Of a DNA stretch of 64,000 nt, positions 45,631 to 54,878 are shown piece by piece. The stretch comes from Pseudobdellovibrionaceae bacterium (GTDB taxonomy: Bacteria; Bdellovibrionota; Bdellovibrionia; Bdellovibrionales; UBA1609), in assembly GCA_020635055.1 (NCBI GenBank), contig JACKAN010000002.1, positions 124,001 through 188,000 on the forward strand, in the 5' to 3' direction. Within the stretch, counting starts at the first letter, position 1. Each line of letters starts with the position of its first letter. Under the pieces are notes generated by a model. It was not told where the DNA came from. It ran no database searches and was given only the letters and a program-made list of their open reading frames with translations. Position numbers and translations under genes: made by a program.

Positions 45631-46530
45631 ATGAGCGCTAAAAGATTCAACATTTCTATCAATGATGAAGAGAGGGAAGGCTTAGACTTATCAACTCTTT
45701 TGGAAATGATGACTCAACGTAAGTTGGCTCCTACGGATTTAGTTTTTAATGAAGAACTGGGTAGCTGGCAAATGTTGATGGAAAATTCTGAAATAATGAA
45801 GGCTCTAAAAGAGACTGTTCAAACAACTAAAACGAAGCCTACAGTAGCTAAAACCGACACTCTAAATTTGAAAGATCATGGTACGGGTACAGTCACTAAA
45901 TCTGTAACGGCAAAACAAGATGTAAAAGCCAGCAATTTTTCTGAACTTCCTTCGAACCCCATGCTTACTGAATGGTATATTCTTAAGGGTGAAAATAAGT
46001 TTGGACCGTTTCAATATATAGAAGTAATTAAAATGCTTCAGGAGAAGGTGGTCTTTGAATTTGACTACACTTGGCAGAAAGGTATGGAATCATGGGTGAG
46101 GATTGCAGAGATTAAAGACTTTTGCCCCGAACACATTAAAAAACTTCAAGACAGTTTAATGCCGGAAATTAAGAATGTTTTTTTTAGAAGAAAACACCTT
46201 CGCATCCCTTTTATTAGCAATATCATTATCCATGATAATAATAATGTATGGAAGGGACAAGCCGTAGAACTCAGTGAGGGTGGTGCTGGATTAATAATGG
46301 AAAATGCATTGATTGTACCTGGACAAAAAATTTATATGCATTTTAAGCCGAATGGTGAAATGCCGGCCTTTAATGCCATTGGTGAAGTGGTAAGCAAAAA
46401 ATTTATTGAAGGGGTTAAAGAAAAAAAGACACCTATTTGCTACGGGGTGAAATTTACAAACTTGAGTGAAAACACTTTAGAACATTTAAAGAAGTATACA
46501 AAACTTATGGATGTTAAACCTGCAGCCTAA
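45631..46530 (+). CDS. Double GYF_2-domain protein with C-terminal PilZ domain
   Basis: 299 residues with no transmembrane segment. A first GYF_2-like unit (about 5-60) lies at the N-terminus. A second, clearer GYF_2 (about 112-165) reads EWYILKGENKFGPFQYIEVI. A PilZ domain (about 187-293) follows; it starts FFRRKHLRIPF, the R-x-x-x-R type c-di-GMP contact region, and has VELSEGGAGL. It precedes the TolQ/TolR motor genes. It could connect c-di-GMP level to the motor complex; this is inference from the PilZ domain and gene order. Confidence 0.82.
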   Translation: MSAKRFNISINDEEREGLDLSTLLEMMTQRKLAPTDLVFNEELGSWQMLMENSEIMKALKETVQTTKTKPTVAKTDTLNLKDHGTGTVTKSVTAKQDVKASNFSELPSNPMLTEWYILKGENKFGPFQYIEVIKMLQEKVVFEFDYTWQKGMESWVRIAEIKDFCPEHIKKLQDSLMPEIKNVFFRRKHLRIPFISNIIIHDNNNVWKGQAVELSEGGAGLIMENALIVPGQKIYMHFKPNGEMPAFNAIGEVVSKKFIEGVKEKKTPICYGVKFTNLSENTLEHLKKYTKLMDVKPAA

Positions 46531-46649
46531 GGGCTATGGGAATTTTAAATTTAATTTCAATTGCTCTTTTCTCTGTATGTACTTTGATGAGCTGAATATG
46601 ATGAGCTTTAAAAATGTTAACAATGCCTTTTAATTTAAGGGGGAGGCAA

Positions 46650-47369
46650 ATGGAAAGTTTAGTTAAATTGGTAGTTGATGGCGGAATTCCGGCGTATCTG
46701 ATAGTAACGATGGGAATAGTGGCACTTGCACTTATTTTCGAAAGGATTAAAGTTCTATACTTTGATTACTCTATTAAAACACAGGACTTTATGACTCAAG
46801 TCAAAAATTTAATAATGAATGACCAAATAGATGATGCAATTACTTTTTGCACCGCCAATATTAGAGCACCACTAGCTCACGTAATAAAAGGTGTCCTGGA
46901 AAGATCGGATAGAGATGAAGAATCAATAAATCAAGGTTTAGATATTTCTTTAGCAGAAATCATTCCAAATCTAGGAAAAAGACTGGGTTACCTTTCCATG
47001 TTAGCTAACGTAGCGACTTTAATGGGGCTACTAGGTACGATCACAGGTTTGATCATGGCGTTCCAAGCTGTAAGTTTTGCCGATCCTTCGCAAAAACAAG
47101 TTGTGTTGGCTCAAGGTATTTCCATGGCAATGAACACAACAGCTTTAGGTCTGTCAGTGGCAATTCCAGTAATGATATTTTATGCCTTTTTACACACTAG
47201 ACAAAATAGAATTTTGGAAGAGGTTTCTGAACACTCTGCAAAAGTTGTAGATTTACTAACCACTCGCCATTATCAGCCTTTTTCTGCAGCAAAAGTTTTT
47301 CCAAAAAACCTGAGTGAGTCACGAATGAACGAGATTCAACCTCCCGCACCTAGCATAAAGTCGGTGTAA
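46650..47369 (+). CDS. MotA/TolQ/ExbB-type motor protein (AglR-like)
   Basis: 239 residues from the ATG at 46650, chosen because GGGGGAGG stands 5 bp upstream; an earlier Met at 46614 would add 12 residues. Three membrane helices are visible (about 12-31, 112-145 and 150-185), with the conserved TolQ core LMGLLGTITGLIMAF and GISMAMNTTALGLSVAIPVM. TolQ-type proteins form the pentameric proton channel of a force-generating motor. Followed by two TolR-type genes, this is the AglR-Q-S arrangement of the Myxococcus gliding motor. Confidence 0.9.
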   Translation: MESLVKLVVDGGIPAYLIVTMGIVALALIFERIKVLYFDYSIKTQDFMTQVKNLIMNDQIDDAITFCTANIRAPLAHVIKGVLERSDRDEESINQGLDISLAEIIPNLGKRLGYLSMLANVATLMGLLGTITGLIMAFQAVSFADPSQKQVVLAQGISMAMNTTALGLSVAIPVMIFYAFLHTRQNRILEEVSEHSAKVVDLLTTRHYQPFSAAKVFPKNLSESRMNEIQPPAPSIKSV

Positions 47370-47390
47370 ATAATTTAAGGAAATACTTAT

Positions 47391-47951
47391 ATGAGTAAAC
47401 GTAGAAATATAACAATAGAATCAAGAAATCAGGAAGATGCAAATTTTGAACTGGATTTGTCTCCAATGTTATCTTTGATGGTAACTCTGATTCCTATTAT
47501 GCTGCTTTCTACTGTATTTGTGCGTATCACACTAATTGAAACACCACTTCCCCAGGTGGTTCAAAATGCTATAGAGAATGATAAAAACAATAAAGATAGG
47601 GAAGTCAATTTGGTTCTAAATATGACCCAAGAAGGTTTTAAATTTGAGGTTCTAATTGATGGAAAATTAAATAAAACCACGAGAATTCCTAAATTAAATA
47701 ATCAATGGGATTTAAACTCTCTATATGTTCTTGCACATGAATTAAAAATGACTCACCCCCAAATATTTAAAATGGACATCAAACCGGACAGTGACATTAA
47801 GTATAATGATATTGTTAAGGTTATGGATGAGTTGAGGATTATCAAAAAAGGTGATTCCAAAGCTGTAGTTACAGATAGTGAAACGACTCAAAAAGCAGAA
47901 ACGGAGTTGATGTTTCCAGAAATTAACTTTGCCAATGTGGTGGAGGGATAA
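47391..47951 (+). CDS. TolR/ExbD-type protein, Asp of the membrane helix replaced by Ser
   Basis: 186 residues. One N-terminal membrane helix (about 24-45; SPMLSLMVTLIPIMLLSTVF) and a periplasmic TolR-like domain (LNMTQEGFKFEVLIDGKLN, DIKPDSDIKYNDIVKVMDELR). The proton-carrying Asp of ExbD/TolR normally sits in a P-M-I-D-V context. Here the aligned residue is Ser28 (SPMLSLM), so this subunit likely cannot carry protons itself. It shares one base with the start of the second TolR-type gene. Confidence 0.85.
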   Translation: MSKRRNITIESRNQEDANFELDLSPMLSLMVTLIPIMLLSTVFVRITLIETPLPQVVQNAIENDKNNKDREVNLVLNMTQEGFKFEVLIDGKLNKTTRIPKLNNQWDLNSLYVLAHELKMTHPQIFKMDIKPDSDIKYNDIVKVMDELRIIKKGDSKAVVTDSETTQKAETELMFPEINFANVVEG

Positions 47952-48463
47952 TGAGAAGAGCTGTCGATAAATTATTAGCTAATAATAAAAAATCTACTTT
48001 CGTTCTACAACTGACAGCAATGGTAGACATGTTTACAATTTTAATTGTTTTTCTACTTAAAAGTTTTTCGACGAGTGCTGTAACCATCGATCCTCATAAA
48101 AATTTAATATTGCCCACCTCAACAGCTTATGTGGAACCTATCGAAGCTTTAAAAATTGTTGTCTCCTTGGATGGTATATATGTTGATGATAAAAAGATTG
48201 TACAAATTCTGGATGGAAAAATAATTATAGCTGAATTAGATACCAATGATCAGGACTTTGTAAGGACACTTTTTGATGAATTAGAAAAACAGGCAACTAA
48301 GTCAAAAAATATTGCAAACAATAATGAAGATGTTGCGTTTGAAGGTAAGTTAGTCATGCAAGCGGATTCAAGAATTGATTATGGTGAGCTTAAAAAAGTC
48401 ATGTATACAGCCTCATTGGCTGGTTATGCAGATTTAAAACTGGCGACAATGGCCTATGAGTAA
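47951..48463 (+). CDS. TolR/ExbD-type protein with intact membrane Asp
   Basis: 170 residues. The membrane helix (about 20-38) carries Asp26 in LTAMVDMFTILIVFLLKSF, matching the essential Asp of ExbD/TolR. The periplasmic domain (VVSLDGIYVDDKKIVQ, LVMQADSRIDYGELKKVMY) is typical. It is translated together with the preceding gene (1-bp overlap) and followed after 3 bp by the large TPR gene. It is the likely proton-carrying stator partner of the TolQ-type protein. Confidence 0.88.
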   Translation: MRRAVDKLLANNKKSTFVLQLTAMVDMFTILIVFLLKSFSTSAVTIDPHKNLILPTSTAYVEPIEALKIVVSLDGIYVDDKKIVQILDGKIIIAELDTNDQDFVRTLFDELEKQATKSKNIANNNEDVAFEGKLVMQADSRIDYGELKKVMYTASLAGYADLKLATMAYE

Positions 48464-48466
48464 ATA

Positions 48467-51445
48467 GTGAAAAAACAAAGTAGATATATTTTTATTACTA
48501 TAATTTTTCTGATCTTTTCTATAGTCTCAGAAGCTAAGGAAAAGAAAAAGAGAGCTTCGGCTTTGAAGTCTTTAGTTATTCAACAAGGTGATGAAAAAGG
48601 CAATGATGTTAGAGCCTTGAGAACAGAAGTTTTGATCAGCCGCAGTGAAAATTTGGCCATACAGCAAGTAGAAAAGTTAATAAAGAAATATAGGGGAATG
48701 GCGGTTGAGGCAGATCTTCAATTGCGTCTTGCTGAACTTTTTATGAGAAGATCAAAAACAGAAAGATTTTATGAGCTGAATCGGGAATCCGAAGTGATCG
48801 TGAGCCTAGCTCCTAAGAAAATTCAAAATGCATCTTCAAAAAAGATGGTTGTGAAAGCAATTGAAATTTATGATTATATAGAGAAAAAGTATCCTGATTT
48901 CGATAAAATTGATGAAGTTGTTTTTAATAATGCCTTTGCACGTGAACAAATTGGTCAAGTGAAAGAGGCTGAGAGCAAATATTGGCGAGTAATTAAGTCT
49001 TATTCCTATTCTTCATTAGTTCCCGATTGTCATTTAGCCATTGGTGAGATGTCGTTCAAGCAAAAAAGATTTGATCATGCATTGGATCACTTTGATGCTA
49101 TAAAAAAGTATCCTGACTCCAGAGTATATCCCTATGGTTTGTATAAGGGAGCCTGGACATTGTACAACTTGAGAAAAACCGAATTGGCAATGAAGGGCCT
49201 AGAACAAGTTATTGATTTTGGAAAAATGGTTGAAAAAGAGGGTCTAAATGCACGTTTAGATCTACGTAAAGAAGCCTTGTCGGATATGACATTATTTTAT
49301 AGCGAAATTTATCCAGCAAAAGAGGCTTACAAATATTTTATAAAACAGGCAAAGCGAGACGAAGTGGGCGATTTAATTTTAAAGCTCGCGAGGATTTATG
49401 AAAGACACAGTTTGTATGAAAATAAAGATGTCATTCTGAGAGACTATATTCAGTGATAATAGTGAGCAATGTTGTTATTCACTGGAATCTACTTGACCAA
49501 TTGGTTTGGGAATTATGAAAACATGAAGGATCATAACAAAGCTGTATTGCAATTAAAAGAGTATTCAAATATTTGTTTGGCAACAAGTCGTTGGTCCATT
49601 CAACGTAACAAAGAGAAAATGAAAACAGAAATAGAAAATTGTGATAATGGATTCGAGATCTGTTTGCTAAAATTAGCACAAAAATGGCTAGAAATACTTG
49701 GGAAAAAAAATCAAGATTATAGATTCATTTCACTGAATGTATCAGAAGAGGCCTTTCTTTATATTTGGAGAATAATAAAGACATTGAAAAAAGAGATAAG
49801 GCTCGCTTCTCATTGGCACAGTTACAGTTTAAAAGAAAAAAATATCGTCAATCCTCTGAAAATTATGAACTTGTAGGTTTATCAACTAAAGACAGTACTT
49901 TAGGTCATGAAACTAGATATGGTGCAATTTTAGCAATGGAAAAAGCTGTAACAGATAGTAAGTGGTCTGAAAAAGATGAAACAAGATTTGCAAATCTGGT
50001 TAAACAGTATTCAACACAACACCCAACAGGACAATTTCATTTAGATGTGGAATTTAAATTGGGCCTTATATATTACGATAAATCAAAATATAAATTAGCA
50101 GCTCCAATTTTTTTAAGTTTAGGATCTAAATATACAAACTCAGATAAAGGAACACAAGCTCAAGATCTTTATTTAGATATTCTTAATCACAATAAAGATT
50201 ACTCTTCCTTACAATCTTACTCAAAACAATTAATGGGTAATAAAAAATTAGATGGCAATAGAGTAGATAAACTGCAAAATATCTATGAACAAGCCTATTT
50301 CTTAGAAGTTCAAACTCAAGAGGAATCTGGAAAAATTAGAGATGCCATTGCTAAGTATTTGAAATTTGTAAAAGAAAACCCAAATTCTAAGTTGGCAGAA
50401 AAAGCCGGTTGGAATGCTGTTCAATTGTATTTTAAGCTGGCAGATTTAAAAGGGGGAGCTGATGCATCATTTGAATTTGCAAATCAATTCCCAAAATCTG
50501 AAAATGCTAATTCGGCTCTTTTAAAAGCCGCTCAAGCTTATGAAAACATGGGGCATTTAGACAAAGCCACAGACGTCTTATTTAAATTAAGTGATACAGA
50601 TACAAGCAATAAATGGAAGTGGAAAGCCTTAGGCGCAGACTTTTTAGTTTTACAGGCAAAAATTTCAGCTGCAGAATACATATATAACCAAATAAAAAAT
50701 AGTTCTGAAGAAAAGTATAAAAATCATGCTTTGTTACAGTTAGAAAAGATTAACAAAAACACAAGTACAAAAAAACATGAAGAATTATTAGAAGAAATTA
50801 TTAAGGCAAATTTGCAGCCACAGGCCAGCTTAGCTAAGCTATATTTTGTTGAGAAATTGTTTTCTGCTAAAAATTATTCTTCAGCATTCACTGAGTCCAT
50901 GAAAGTACTAAGTATGAATGGTGATGCCTCTATGCCAAATTACGCGCACACGCTTCATTCAGTAGCCAGATTCTAGAAGATGAGTTTGATAGACAAAGTG
51001 TAAAATCACAAATATAGATCCCGATTCACAACTGTATTTGCAATAAAACGGAAAAACTAGAAAAGCTCAAACGGCATATCAGTCGGCGATTCGATATGAG
51101 TGATCAAAAGTCATGATAGAAGCTTTAGTAAAATTAGCAAAACTTTATGGAAAACAATAATAAACCTTAAAATATGGACCTCCTTCTGGACTACCGGAAA
51201 CAGATGTTCCGGCTTTTCGCGCAGAAATGGACAAGCTGATTTTTCCCATGGAAGAAAAGGGCGTTGAAACTATGGCAGAAGCTTTGAACCAAGCCAAAAG
51301 ACTAAAATTAAGAGATGGGACAGTAACTTTGGTACAGCAAGAATTGGATAAGCTAAATATGAAAGCCATCACAGAGGAAGAGGCAGAACTAGAAGTGCCT
51401 GATATTCTTGTTCCTCAAGTTATTCGCAAGGCGGTGGGCTCGTGA
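48467..51445 (+). pseudogene. TPR protein (GltD/AgmU-like position), broken by several frameshifts and stops
   Basis: One long TPR gene appears in pieces. 48467-49456 is an open frame (GTG start, signal-like N-terminus, 329 residues), ended by four stops in a row (TGA TAA TAG TGA at 49454-49465). The homologous sequence continues across frames (IHWNLLDQLVW in one, NYENMKDHNKAVLQLKEYS in another), with a further one-base shift near 49755-49762. 49765-50976 is then open (403 TPR-rich residues). 50977-51230 has several more breaks (FLEDEFDRQSVKSQ, TAYQSAIRYE and LVKLAKLYGK in shifting frames), and 51227-51445 is the C-terminal end. In Myxococcus the TPR protein before gltE is GltD/AgmU. The decay may be real or partly a sequence error. 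Confidence 0.75.
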
Positions 51446-52251
51446 TTAAGCATATAATACTTACTTTTTTAATTACAATAATTGCAGCCTGTTCAACATC
51501 AGTTAAAAAATCTGATGAAAATAAGGAAGCAGTTGAGTTATCAAAAAAATATGTTGAGCAAATTGAATTGGTGGAGTCGCAAAATAAAAAAGGCCTCAAT
51601 CAACTGTTGTGCCCGACAGATAAACAAACATTAAAAAATAAAGATTGGAAACAACTGATAGATTTTGCAAATGCTTGTGTAAATAAGAAAAGTTGGAAAA
51701 CATTAGAAGTAATTTCCTATTTGCTCACAGAAGAATCTAGTTTTTCTCCCTGGGGCTCCTATTATTTAAGTTTAATAGCGGAACATGAAAACCATTTGGA
51801 TAGAGCTTTTTGGTTTGTTGATTTAGCATTAAAAAAAGCACCTGGACAAGCAATTCTTTATTATCAGAAAGCTCGTCTGCAATGGAAAAGTCATGAGTAT
51901 GAGTTAAGTGCTGAAAACTTTGAAAAAGCTATTGAATTAAATTCTAATCTATCTGGGGCACATTTGTTTTTAGCTAAAATTAACTACAGAGACCAAGATT
52001 TAAAGATAGCAGAAAAACATTTTGATAAAGTATTACAGAAAGATCAAAGGAATTTTGAAGCTTTATTGGGGATAATAAAAGTTTATCAAGCTAAAGGCGA
52101 CACTAATAAAGAAATGTTTTATTTGGAGAAGGCTCAACTAGTGAGACCCAATAATAAGTGGGTAAAAAAACACATGTCTAAATATATTGCAAAGGCTCAG
52201 CCCAGACAACCCGCTACAGAAGAAAAATCTAAGCACGGAGGTGGACAGTGA
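51442..52251 (+). CDS. gltE: TPR lipoprotein, GltE/AglT-like
   Basis: 269 residues with a GTG start overlapping the end of the TPR gene by 4 bp (GTGA). The lipoprotein signal ends IIAACS. The mature chain contains TPR repeats (about 105-235; AILYYQKARLQWKSHEYELSAENF, AHLFLAKINYRDQDLKIAEKHF). In the Myxococcus gliding complex, GltE/AglT is a TPR lipoprotein encoded between gltD and gltF, the same position as here. The name rests on family type plus gene order. Confidence 0.68.
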   Translation: MIKHIILTFLITIIAACSTSVKKSDENKEAVELSKKYVEQIELVESQNKKGLNQLLCPTDKQTLKNKDWKQLIDFANACVNKKSWKTLEVISYLLTEESSFSPWGSYYLSLIAEHENHLDRAFWFVDLALKKAPGQAILYYQKARLQWKSHEYELSAENFEKAIELNSNLSGAHLFLAKINYRDQDLKIAEKHFDKVLQKDQRNFEALLGIIKVYQAKGDTNKEMFYLEKAQLVRPNNKWVKKHMSKYIAKAQPRQPATEEKSKHGGGQ

Positions 52252-52505
52252 TGAGAGCATTTCGATTTGCAGTAATTTTATTGTTAGTTTCAGTTTTAAA
52301 TTTAGAAACACTCTATGCAAAAAAGAAGGTCCAATATAGAAAAACTCAAGATGTTAGTTTTGATGAGGCTAATATTGATGGCGAAGTGAGGAGTCCGGAT
52401 GGTTCTTATCTTCATCAAAAAAGAGGTGTTAAGTTCCTACCTCTATACAAAGTTCGAAAGAATTTTGATGTTAGCATTAAAGATTCAGTGGAGTATCTGA
52501 GGTAA
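52251..52505 (+). CDS. Small exported protein in gltF position
   Basis: 84 residues from the ATG at 52251; a GTG directly before it at 52248 could also serve. GGAGG is well placed. The signal peptide is about 1-22 (ending LYAKKK). The short mature chain (VSFDEANIDGEVRSPDGSYL, RGVKFLPLYKVRKNFDVSIK) has no known domain. The position between the gltE-like and gltG-like genes is that of gltF. Function is unknown; the link is by gene order only. Confidence 0.62.
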   Translation: MRAFRFAVILLLVSVLNLETLYAKKKVQYRKTQDVSFDEANIDGEVRSPDGSYLHQKRGVKFLPLYKVRKNFDVSIKDSVEYLR

Positions 52506-52507
52506 TC

Positions 52508-54031
52508 ATGAGAAGAGTTGAAGTAGATGTAGAACACTATTATAAGAAAAGATTTATGGGACGCAAGAGGCTTATCCCCACAGATAAGACAACTATTATC
52601 GGCCAAACAAAAGACTGTGGGTTACGACTCCTCGGTGATGGTGTTTCAAATCTTCATGCAGCTATAGATTATTCTGATGATCTTTGGACAATTTCTGATT
52701 TAGGTAGTGAACAGGGAACCTGGGTGAAAAAGAAACCTATTGTAAGCCAGGTTATTTTGGGTCCTGTATTTGTACATATTGGTCAACATGAATTAAAAAT
52801 ATATCCGAAAACTATTGAATCTCATTTATTTGCACAAGATGAAATGTCAACGACTAAAAATGAAGCAAAAATACAAATAGATAATATGGGTTCTGCTAGG
52901 ACTTTCCATCAAATTATTATTAAAAAGAATTCGTTTGTAGTTAGTTCTAAGCTCTTACCACAGCACGTCGTCTATACTTATATTCATGGTAAGGAGAAGA
53001 AGGTCTTAAATCCACCGAAGAGTAAGAACTGGAGTATTAGCACATTTGGTGATGTTGTTATTCAACAAAGGCTCATTTCCTCACAGGTAATAGAAGAAAC
53101 ACAAATTGAAAAAATGAGCTCAATTTGGGACCCCAACCTAAAAGGGCCTTTGGTTGTAACGGCACTTTTAATTTTGCTTTTAACAACAATATTTGTATTT
53201 TACCCAACAGTTCCAGATAGTAAATTGGAAGAGTTAAAACCAGATCAACAAAATAGATATACGCGTATGATATATGATGCAAAAGCCATTAGACAGAAGC
53301 GTAAAGAATCAAGAAAAATACAAAAATCAATTGCTAAACAAAATTCAAATATAGCAGCACCAGCACAATCTAAGAACTTACAAGTTGCAAAGAGTAATAA
53401 AATATCAGCGAACTCACAAGTAATAACTAAAATTAAAACAGCTGGTTTGAGTCAGCTCATTGGGAAAATTTCTAATAGAGCAGCAAAAAATGCTAACTTC
53501 ATTAATGCTGTCGGTGTTTCTGCAAATAACAAAAACTCAGGTAGAAGCTTGGCGACAGTGGGAGATGCTGCACCTAATGCATTGTCTAAAACAGGATCTA
53601 GCTTCAAGTTGGGTTCAGTAAAAACCGATGGTAAGGCTGGGGGATCTAATTCTTATAAAAAAGTAGGTGGATTAGCCTTGGGAAATGTAGGTACGGCTTC
53701 TGTTGGAATTCTAGAAGAGGAAACAGATATCGAAGGTGGCTTAGATAAAGATGTTATTGCTAGAGTTATTGAGCAAAATTTAGGACAGATTCGTTATTGT
53801 TATGAACGACAACTCAGTGCAAATCCTGAGTTGTATGGAAAAGTATTAGTTAAATTTACAATAAGCGGCTCAGGAGCTGTTGCAGCTCAAGCCATTGGAT
53901 TAACAACACTAAAAAGCGCCATGGTAGAAGGATGTATTTTGCGGCGTGTATCCGGTTGGCAGTTTCCACAACCAAAAGGTGGAACACAGGTCCGGGTCAC
54001 TTACCCATTCTTATTTAAGAGTACAAATTAG
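52508..54031 (+). CDS. gltG: FHA-domain protein with TonB-like AgmX/PglI C-terminus, GltG-like
   Basis: 507 residues. A cytoplasmic FHA domain (about 25-100; IIGQTKDCGLRLLGDGVSNLH, WTISDLGSEQGTWV) binds phosphothreonine in other proteins. One membrane helix (about 213-232) leads to a Ser/Lys/Asn-rich periplasmic linker. The C-terminal domain (about 408-505; IRYCYERQLSANPELYGKV, KFTISGSGAV, GWQFPQPKGGTQVRVTYPF) is the AgmX/PglI type that spans toward the outer membrane like TonB. This order of domains is that of GltG in the gliding complex. The Ser/Thr kinase at 4089 is one possible source of FHA ligands, which is speculative. Confidence 0.85.
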   Translation: MRRVEVDVEHYYKKRFMGRKRLIPTDKTTIIGQTKDCGLRLLGDGVSNLHAAIDYSDDLWTISDLGSEQGTWVKKKPIVSQVILGPVFVHIGQHELKIYPKTIESHLFAQDEMSTTKNEAKIQIDNMGSARTFHQIIIKKNSFVVSSKLLPQHVVYTYIHGKEKKVLNPPKSKNWSISTFGDVVIQQRLISSQVIEETQIEKMSSIWDPNLKGPLVVTALLILLLTTIFVFYPTVPDSKLEELKPDQQNRYTRMIYDAKAIRQKRKESRKIQKSIAKQNSNIAAPAQSKNLQVAKSNKISANSQVITKIKTAGLSQLIGKISNRAAKNANFINAVGVSANNKNSGRSLATVGDAAPNALSKTGSSFKLGSVKTDGKAGGSNSYKKVGGLALGNVGTASVGILEEETDIEGGLDKDVIARVIEQNLGQIRYCYERQLSANPELYGKVLVKFTISGSGAVAAQAIGLTTLKSAMVEGCILRRVSGWQFPQPKGGTQVRVTYPFLFKSTN

Positions 54032-54070
54032 TATTTTTAAATAAGATTTGGTCCCTAAAGGGGAGGCAAA

Positions 54071-54850
54071 ATGCAAAGTTTATTCAGCCTAGTAACAGCT
54101 TTTTTGTTACTAATAGTATATAGCCCCGTTTTTGCACAAAGCACACAGTACCAGCGTCCCCAAAAAAACGTTGCTAATCCTGAGGCGGCTAAAAAGCCAG
54201 AAACTGGCAAAGAAGATTATAAAGTAGACATCACTGATATTGAAAAAAAGTATTGGGCTCCTAAGGATACCGATTTCAGTGTGGTTCAAAGTCGTGCTTA
54301 TACAAAAGCCAACAGGTTTTCACTTTCTATACAAACAGGACCACTTATTAATGATACCTTTAATACAGGTTTGAATTATGGAATCACAACTAATTACTTT
54401 GTTTCTGAAAGAAATGGTTTCGGTATAACATATATTTCTTCTAAATTAGGTGACACTAAAGTTGTAGAAGATTTTAGATTTGACGTGGGTGGTGGTGCTG
54501 CTGGAGCTGTTCCTGACTGGGGACGAATGACAAGTTATTACGGAATCAATTACATATGGGTTCCTATTTATGCAAAGATGAGTTTATTAGGTAGCAAAAT
54601 TTTATATTTTGATATGGCATTGTCTCCTCATATTGGTATTACAAATTACGAAAAAATTAGTAATGTGGGGAATCAAGCCGACTCATCTTTTACTTATGGA
54701 TTGGATGTAAGCCAATATTTCTTTTTAAATAAAAATTGGGCCATTCGCGCTGATTTGAAAAACCATTGGTATAAAGAGAATATTATAAATTCTAAAGATG
54801 GAACATCTAAAAGAACTCAAACAAATCACAGCTTGCCTGTTTCTTTTTAG
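54071..54850 (+). CDS. Outer membrane beta-barrel protein in gltH position, 3' end likely frameshifted
   Basis: 259 residues with a strong ribosome site (GGGGAGG). Signal peptide about 1-23 (ending PVFAQ), a proline/lysine-rich stretch, then a barrel (about 85-255; RFSLSIQTGPLINDTFNTG, GITTNYFVSERNGFGITYIS) of the myxobacterial outer-membrane-barrel type. It stops at 54850 after LPVSF. One base more in the T-run at 54841-54848 would continue LGLTFIKEE, so the last strand is probably lost to a one-base deletion. The place after gltG corresponds to gltH. Confidence 0.75.
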   Translation: MQSLFSLVTAFLLLIVYSPVFAQSTQYQRPQKNVANPEAAKKPETGKEDYKVDITDIEKKYWAPKDTDFSVVQSRAYTKANRFSLSIQTGPLINDTFNTGLNYGITTNYFVSERNGFGITYISSKLGDTKVVEDFRFDVGGGAAGAVPDWGRMTSYYGINYIWVPIYAKMSLLGSKILYFDMALSPHIGITNYEKISNVGNQADSSFTYGLDVSQYFFLNKNWAIRADLKNHWYKENIINSKDGTSKRTQTNHSLPVSF

Positions 54851-54878
54851 GTCTTACTTTTATTAAGGAGGAATTCAA

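Noticed and set aside
49469..49876. Separate 135-residue gene
   Set aside because: It is in the same frame as the preceding TPR part and its sequence fits the middle of that broken gene before a one-base shift near 49755-49762.
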